Positions 59,259 to 64,000 of a stretch of 64,000 bases of DNA are shown here, piece by piece. The translations under genes were made by a program, and so were the position numbers. The stretch is from contig CAWAOQ010000009.1 in the NCBI GenBank assembly GCA_963783785.1, forward strand, positions 124,001-188,000, written 5' to 3'. Below the pieces are notes generated by a model that ran no database searches, had not been told where the DNA came from, and saw nothing but the letters and a program-made list of their open reading frames with translations. Positions within the stretch are counted from its first letter, which is position 1. Every line of letters starts with the position of its first letter. The DNA comes from CADEEN01 sp963783785. Lineage in GTDB: Bacteria; Pseudomonadota; Gammaproteobacteria; Burkholderiales; Burkholderiaceae_C.

Positions 59259-60143
59259 TCATAGTGCACCGAGCGCGCGCTTGCGCCGCTCCATCATTCG
59301 CCAGATGTAGGGCGTGAAGATCAGCTGCATCGCCAGCTCCATCTTGCCGCCCGGCACGACGATGGTGTTGGCGCGCGACATGAACGAGTCGTGGATCATG
59401 TTCAGCAGGTACTGGAAGTCGATGCCCTTCGGGTTGGCGAAGCGGATCACGACCAGGCTCTCGTCGGGCGACGGGATGTCGCGGGCGATGAACGGGTTGC
59501 TGGTGTCGACGCAGGGCACGCGCTGGAAGTTCACGTGGGTGTGCGTGAACTGCGGGCAGATGTAGTTCACGTAGTCGGGCATGCGGCGCAGGATCGTGTC
59601 GGTGACGGCCTCGGTCGAGTAGCCGCGCTGCTTCTTGTCGCGCCACAACTTCTGGATCCATTCGAGGTTGATCACCGGCACCACGCCGATCAGCAGATCG
59701 GGATGGCGCGCGATGTCGACTTCGGGCGTGACGACGGCGCCGTGCAGTCCCTCGTAGAACAGCAGGTCGGTCTGCGCGGGCAGCGGCTCCCAGGGCGTGA
59801 AGGTGCCCGGCTCCTGCTTGTACGGCGCCGCCTCCTCGGCGTTGTGCAGGTACTTGCGCTGCCGTCCTGTGCCCGACTCGGCGTAGCTGTGGAACAGCTG
59901 TTCGAGTTCGGCGAACAGGTTGTTCTCGGGGCCGAAGTGGCTGAAGTGCTCGTTGCCCGCCTGCTCGGCTTCGGCCTGTCGCAGCTTCATCTCCTTGCGG
60001 TCGTAGCGGTGAAAGCTGTCGCCTTCGATCATCGCGGCGGTCACGCCCTCGCGGCGAAAGATGTTGTCGAAGGTGCGCGTCACCGACGTGGTGCCGGCGC
60101 CCGACGAACCGGTGATGGCGATGATGGGGTGTCGTTCAGACAT
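59259..60143 (-). CDS. cbbP: Phosphoribulokinase CbbP
   Basis: Makes ribulose-1,5-bisphosphate, the CO2 acceptor. It is 294 aa, the class I (proteobacterial, allosteric) type. The P-loop is GSSGAGTT (12-19) and the Asp/His region reads IEGDSFHRYDRKEM. The ATG at 60143 is only 2 bases from the cbbF stop. The operon order is cbbF-cbbP-cbbT. Confidence 0.96.
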   Translation of the reverse strand: MSERHPIIAITGSSGAGTTSVTRTFDNIFRREGVTAAMIEGDSFHRYDRKEMKLRQAEAEQAGNEHFSHFGPENNLFAELEQLFHSYAESGTGRQRKYLHNAEEAAPYKQEPGTFTPWEPLPAQTDLLFYEGLHGAVVTPEVDIARHPDLLIGVVPVINLEWIQKLWRDKKQRGYSTEAVTDTILRRMPDYVNYICPQFTHTHVNFQRVPCVDTSNPFIARDIPSPDESLVVIRFANPKGIDFQYLLNMIHDSFMSRANTIVVPGGKMELAMQLIFTPYIWRMMERRKRALGAL

Positions 60144-60145
60144 GG

Positions 60146-61240
60146 TCAGTCCCTGAAGAGGCTGCGTTCGGCAAACAGCGGTGTGCCGGGGTCGCGTGTG
60201 GCGGGTTCGTGGTGGTAGCGCTCGATGCGCTCGACTTCGTTCTTCGAGCCGAACACCAGGCCGATGCGCTGGTGCAGCGCGCTGGGCTTGACGCCGAGCA
60301 TCGGCTGCCGGCCGGTGCTGGCGCGACCGCCGGCCTGTTCGATCACGAAACCGATCGGATTGGCTTCGTAGAGCAGGCGCAGCCGCCCGCTCTTGCTCGG
60401 GTCCTTGGTGTCGCGCGGGTACAGGAACACGCCGCCGCGCATCAGGATGCGGTGCGCTTCGGCCACCATGCTGGCGATCCAGCGCGTGTTGAAGTCCTTG
60501 CCGCGCGGCCCCGTCTTGCCGGCCAGGCATTCGTCGACGTAGCGCTTGACCGGCGGCTCCCAGAAGCGGCTGTTGGAACTGTTGATCGCGAACTCGTGGG
60601 TGTCGGCCGGCACCTGGATCTGCGGATGTGTCAGCACGAACTCGCCGAGGTTCGGGTTCAGCGTGAAGCCGGCCACGCCGTTGCCGACGCTCAGCACCAG
60701 CATCGTCGTCGGCCCGTACAGCGCATAGCCGGCGGCGACCTGTGTCGCGCCCGGTTGCAGGAAGTCGGCCTCGGTGACGTCGCGGCCGCTGTCGATCACG
60801 TCCTGCGGCGCACGCAGGATCGAGAAGATGCTGCCCACGGAGACGTTGACGTCGATGTTGGAGGAGCCGTCCAGCGGGTCGAACACCAGCAGGTACTTGC
60901 CGCGCGAATACGCCGCCGGGATCTGCCTGGGCTCTTCCATCTCCTCCGATGCCATGCCGGCAAGATGGCCGCTCCACTCGTTCATGCGAATGAAGATCTC
61001 GTTGCTCAGCACGTCGAGCGGCTTCTGCACTTCACCCTGCACGTTCACGCCGCCAGCCTCGGGGGCCGGCGCAGCCGTCAGGCCATCGCCGAGTTCGCCG
61101 AAGGCGACGATGCGCGCAATCGCCTTGCAGGCCAGCGAGAGGTCGAGGATCAGCGCGTTCAAGTCACCGCTGGCCTGCGGGAAGCGGCGGCGCTGCTCGA
61201 TCAGGTAGCGGGTCAGGGTCCAGCGGTGCGACAGGGGCAT
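60146..61240 (-). CDS. cbbF: Fructose-1,6-bisphosphatase class 1 CbbF
   Basis: Dephosphorylates FBP (and often sedoheptulose-1,7-bisphosphate) for RuBP regeneration. It is 364 aa with the metal site FDPLDGSSNIDVN and the substrate loop PRDTKDPSKSGRLRLLYEANP. Placed between cbbX and cbbP. Confidence 0.95.
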   Translation of the reverse strand: MPLSHRWTLTRYLIEQRRRFPQASGDLNALILDLSLACKAIARIVAFGELGDGLTAAPAPEAGGVNVQGEVQKPLDVLSNEIFIRMNEWSGHLAGMASEEMEEPRQIPAAYSRGKYLLVFDPLDGSSNIDVNVSVGSIFSILRAPQDVIDSGRDVTEADFLQPGATQVAAGYALYGPTTMLVLSVGNGVAGFTLNPNLGEFVLTHPQIQVPADTHEFAINSSNSRFWEPPVKRYVDECLAGKTGPRGKDFNTRWIASMVAEAHRILMRGGVFLYPRDTKDPSKSGRLRLLYEANPIGFVIEQAGGRASTGRQPMLGVKPSALHQRIGLVFGSKNEVERIERYHHEPATRDPGTPLFAERSLFRD

Positions 61241-61262
61241 GGTCGTCTTTCCAGAGACAGGT

Positions 61263-62220
61263 TCAGGTGGCGCTGGCGCCGAACACCCGGCTGGCGCGGA
61301 TGTCGGCGGCCGTCAGCGTGGTCAGGTCCTCGCGCGTCAGTTCGCGATCGCGCTCGGCGAACAGGCGGCTGGCCTGGCGCAGGCGCATGCGGTCGAGCGC
61401 GTTGCGCACGCTGCGGGCGTTGGCGAAGTGCGGCTGTGCCAGGCGGCGCGTCAGGTACTCGGAGAAAGTCTCGCGCGCACCGGCGTCGAAACGGTAATTC
61501 ATGCCCGCCAGCATCTTGTCGCCGATCTGCAGCAGTTCGTCGTGGCTGTAGTCGGGGAAGTCGAGGTGGTGCGCGATGCGCGAGCTGAGGCCGGGGTTGG
61601 ACTGGAAGAAGGTGTCCATGCGGTCCTTGTAGCCAGCCAGGATCACCACCAGGTCGTCGCGCTGGTTCTCCATCACCTGCAGCAGGATCTCGATCGCCTC
61701 CTGGCCGTAGTCACGCTCGTTCTCGGGGCGATAGAGGTAGTAGGCCTCGTCGATGAAGAGCACGCCGCCCATGGCCTTCTTCAGCACTTCGCGGGTCTTG
61801 GGCGCCGTGTGGCCGATGTACTGGCCGACCAGGTCGTCGCGCGTCACCGCCACCAGATGGCCTTTGCGCACGTAGCCGAGGCGATGCAGGATCTGTGCCA
61901 TGCGCATCGCCACCGTCGTCTTGCCGGTGCCGGGGTTGCCGGTGAAGCTCATGTGCAGGCTGGGCGTCTGCACCGGCCTGCAGGCCGAGATTCAGGCGCA
62001 GCTTGTCGATCACCAGCAGCGCGGCGATGTCGCGGATGCGCTGCTTGACGGGCGCCAGGCCGACGAGGTCGCGGTCGAGTTCGTCCATCACCGCCTCGAC
62101 CTGGCTCTCGGCCAGCACCTCGGCGACGGTGCGCGCGCTGCTCTTCGGCGCGGCAGGTGCCGCCGGCTCGGCGACCGGTGCCGTCGAGCCGGGAATCGAG
62201 TACAGCGGGGTGGTGGTCAT
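61263..62220 (-). CDS. cbbX: Red-type RuBisCO activase CbbX, one frameshift
   Basis: AAA+ ATPase that remodels inhibited form IC/ID RuBisCO by pulling on the CbbL C-terminus. It has the Walker A GNPGTGKTT, Walker B VLFIDEAYYLYRPE, pore loop YIGHTAP and sensor regions typical of CbbX. The N-terminal frame (to LRLNLGLQAG) and the remaining ORF (VQTPSLHMSFTG...) are joined near 61977 by a one-base indel. Total ~318 codons is full length. The presence of CbbX fits the form IC RuBisCO just upstream. Confidence 0.93.
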
Positions 62221-62300
62221 TGCTGTTGCCCTGCCGCGTTGCGCGCCCGTTGCGGATGTGAGGTGCGTCTTGTTTCGAGATGCTTGGTCGGCTGCCAACC

Positions 62301-62733
62301 TGCCGGGTCCCGGCCCGGCAGGCCGGGTGACTTTCATTTGCGGCGCCAAATGAAAGTCACCAAAGCAAAGGGCCTCAATGCAACACCCTCTCATGCCGTT
62401 CTGCTCGCCTGCGCACACCCGGCCCGGCGGGCCACTTGGAACCACCGCCGACACATCGAAGCTGGCAACTCACTCGACGGCGCGGGCCTCGCTTCGCTTT
62501 GGCCCGCGCAGGTCCAGCTGGATCTGCGCGGGCCGAAGCGTAGCGAGGCCCGCGCCGTCGAGTGCGCTGCGGCTTCGATGTGCCGCGGTCGGCTCCAAGT
62601 GGCCCGCTGGGCCGGGGTGCGCAGCGTGCAGAACGCAGCTGAAAGGTTTTGCATTGAGGGCTCTTTGCTTTGGTGACTTTCATTTGAGCCCCGCAAATGA
62701 AAGTTACCCGGCCGCCGGGCCGGGACCCGGCAA
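62301..62733. repeat. Large imperfect palindrome (two ~216-base arms) inside the cbb operon
   Basis: The left arm (62301-62517) and the right arm (62518-62733) are inverted copies around ccagctgg (62514-62521). They match strongly over the whole length with few indels, by eye about 85-90%. The outer ends begin tgccgggtcccggcccgg on each arm. Inside each arm is a second hairpin (actttcatttgcggcgcc then aaatgaaagt) followed by caccaaagcaaagrgcc. No transposase or long ORF that can be trusted is present. It occupies the 550-base gap between cbbX and rpe, and looks like a non-autonomous, MITE-like or repeat-family element. Confidence 0.85.
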
Positions 62734-62770
62734 GCAACGTAGTACAAGACGTGCCTGTGAGCGCACCATC

Positions 62771-63469
62771 TCACGCCGCCCGCTTCAGCGCCATCGCGCC
62801 GTCGAGTTCGCGCCGCATCGCGTCGATCACCGCCCGGTAGTCCGGCTGGCCGAAGATCGCGCTGCCGGCCACGAAGGTGTCGGCACCGGCATCGGCGACG
62901 CGGCGGATGTTGTCGGCCTTGATGCCGCCGTCGACTTCGAGCCGGATGTCGCGGCCGCTGGCTTCGATGATGCGCCGCGCCGCCTCGCACTTGCGCAACG
63001 CGGAGTCGATGAAACTCTGCCCGCCGAAGCCCGGGTTGACGCTCATCACGAGCACCAGATCGACCTTGTCGATCACCCACTCGAGGACATCCAGCGGCGT
63101 GGCCGGGTTGAACACCAGCCCGGCCTGGCAGCCCTCGCCCCTGATCAGCTGCAGCGTGCGGTCGACATGCGCGCTGGCATCCGGGTGAAAGCTGATGAAG
63201 TCGGCACCGGCCTTGGCGAACGCGCTGGCCAGCGCATCGACCGGCTGCACCATCAGGTGGACGTCGAGCGGCACCTTCGTGCCGTCGGCGCGCACGCAGT
63301 GCGGCTTGATGGCCTGTGCGACGGCCGGGCCGATGGTCAGGTTCGGCACGTAATGGTTGTCCATCACGTCGAAGTGGATCCAGTCGGCGCCGGCGGCGAT
63401 GACATCGCGCACCTCCTCGCCGAGGCGCGCGAAATCGGCCGAGAGGATCGACGGTGCGATGCGGTGCAT
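62771..63469 (-). CDS. rpe: Ribulose-phosphate 3-epimerase CbbE/Rpe
   Basis: Interconverts ribulose-5-phosphate and xylulose-5-phosphate. It is 232 aa, a TIM-barrel with the motifs APSILSADFARLG, HFDVMDNHYVPNLT and VMSVNPGFGGQSFI, plus the C-terminal VDGGIKADN. It is 5 bases downstream of cbbS, unlike many cbb operons where cbbX follows cbbS directly. Probably a dedicated cbbE copy. Confidence 0.94.
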   Translation of the reverse strand: MHRIAPSILSADFARLGEEVRDVIAAGADWIHFDVMDNHYVPNLTIGPAVAQAIKPHCVRADGTKVPLDVHLMVQPVDALASAFAKAGADFISFHPDASAHVDRTLQLIRGEGCQAGLVFNPATPLDVLEWVIDKVDLVLVMSVNPGFGGQSFIDSALRKCEAARRIIEASGRDIRLEVDGGIKADNIRRVADAGADTFVAGSAIFGQPDYRAVIDAMRRELDGAMALKRAA

Positions 63470-63474
63470 GGCGC

Positions 63475-63909
63475 TCAGGCCCGCTCGCCTTCGGGCTTGT
63501 CGGTGGCGTAGCTGTGCACCGTGTAGCGGATCGAGCGGCCCGCGCCCTCCTGCCGGACCAGGCCGAAGCCGGGTTCGTTGGCCGGGCGGTTGACGATGAA
63601 GCTCATCGCGATCGACTCGACGCCGCGCGTCGAGTCGAAGGCCATCAGGCGGATGTAGTGGTTCGGGAAGGTCTTGCGGCAGTGCTGCAACTCGAGCATC
63701 ACGCCGGCCGCGTCCTTCAGGTCGAACATCGGCATGCCGAACATCTCCCAGTAGGTGTTGCGCGGGTGCGGGTCGTCGGTGTACTCGACGCTCCAGGCAT
63801 AGCCCTTGGCCAGGCCGTAGTCGATCTGCAGCGTGATCTCGGCGTCGGTCAGGTCGGGCAGGAAGCTGAACTGGCCCTGCGTCAGGCGGCCGGTCGGGTT
63901 GGTCATCAT
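63475..63909 (-). CDS. cbbS: RuBisCO small subunit CbbS (form IC)
   Basis: It is 143-144 aa, longer than green-type small subunits; the C-terminal extension (FIVNRPANEPGFGLVRQEG) is the red-type beta-hairpin. The N-terminus MTNPTGRLTQGQFSFLPDL is typical of form IC. Two adjacent ATGs (63909, 63906) follow a strong GAGGAG site. It is 13 bases from the end of cbbL. Confidence 0.95.
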   Translation of the reverse strand: MMTNPTGRLTQGQFSFLPDLTDAEITLQIDYGLAKGYAWSVEYTDDPHPRNTYWEMFGMPMFDLKDAAGVMLELQHCRKTFPNHYIRLMAFDSTRGVESIAMSFIVNRPANEPGFGLVRQEGAGRSIRYTVHSYATDKPEGERA

Positions 63910-63922
63910 GGTGGTGTGCTCC

Positions 63923-64000
63923 TCAGGTCGAGACGCCAGGCGTGACGGCGTAGTCGCTGGTGTCGGTGGACGTGTAGTTGAAGCTGATGTCGCCCCAGGT
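63923..64000 (-). CDS. cbbL: RuBisCO large subunit CbbL, C-terminal 25 residues (partial)
   Basis: From the right window edge to a TGA at 63923-63925 the frame gives TWGDISFNYTSTDTSDYAV and the final TPGVST. This C-terminal tail is that of form IC (red-type) large subunits such as that of Ralstonia/Cupriavidus, and is the part that CbbX acts on. The rest is outside the window. Confidence 0.9.
   Translation of the reverse strand, partial: TWGDISFNYTSTDTSDYAVTPGVST

Noticed and set aside
62391..63080. Open frames running through the large palindrome
   Set aside because: They exist on both strands with mirrored sequence, because the element is an inverted repeat, and end inside rpe; no ribosome binding site or family match.

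Overview
The window is high-GC DNA whose protein families, gene order and metabolism point to a facultatively autotrophic betaproteobacterium of the order Burkholderiales (Rubrivivax/Leptothrix/Hydrogenophaga-like lineages). Evidence is a red-type (form IC) RuBisCO operon with cbbX, class I PHB synthase with phaB, a pyruvate dehydrogenase operon whose E3 carries a lipoyl domain, membrane-type urate hydroxylase, and a UraD-AllC fusion. No tRNA, rRNA, CRISPR, phage or insertion sequence was seen.

Layout. 1-3.4 kb: end of an MBL-fold hydrolase, a hypothetical gene, a small Ala-rich exported protein, and a prolyl-4-hydroxylase divergent from an HtrA-type protease. 3.5-7.5 kb: purL. 7.6-14.6 kb: map-glnD-mnmH-M16 peptidase and two small membrane proteins. 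14.6-18 kb: a DUF6544-like protein and a beta-propeller/lipoprotein pair. 18.1-20.7 kb: phaB and phaC. 21-23.7 kb: pgeF, a zeta-GST isomerase, an FAH-family hydrolase and a Nudix protein. 23.9-25.5 kb: a lipoprotein of six repeated modules with collagen-like linkers. 25.9-32.7 kb: aceE-aceF-(HslV-like hydrolase)-lpd on the minus strand, divergent from a FixL/FixJ-like two-component pair, followed by folD and prlC. 39-42.4 kb: a DUF4124/glutaredoxin-like protein, an MFS transporter and rmuC. 42.4-51.2 kb: purine (urate to allantoate) catabolism around a GntR regulator. 51.2-55.8 kb: a LysR regulator divergent from gcl-hyi-glxR. 55.8-64 kb: an ArsR regulator and, reading leftward from the right edge, the Calvin-cycle genes cbbL(partial)-cbbS-rpe-cbbX-cbbF-cbbP-cbbT-cbbY.

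How it fits together. Urate is taken up (NCS2 permease), oxidised (PuuD), processed by UraD, PuuE and AllC, and the resulting glyoxylate can go through Gcl, Hyi and GlxR to glycerate. The same glycerate route can salvage 2-phosphoglycolate made by the nearby RuBisCO. PHB synthesis and the PDH complex handle acetyl-CoA.

Two general points. First, at least twelve otherwise well-conserved genes (including purL, glnD, lpd, folD, gcl and cbbX) are interrupted by one-base frameshifts with no loss of protein similarity on either side. This looks like uncorrected sequencing indels, not gene decay, and is densest at 23.9-27.3 kb. Second, the most unusual non-coding structure is an imperfect palindrome of about 430 bp (62301-62733) inside the cbb operon between rpe and cbbX.
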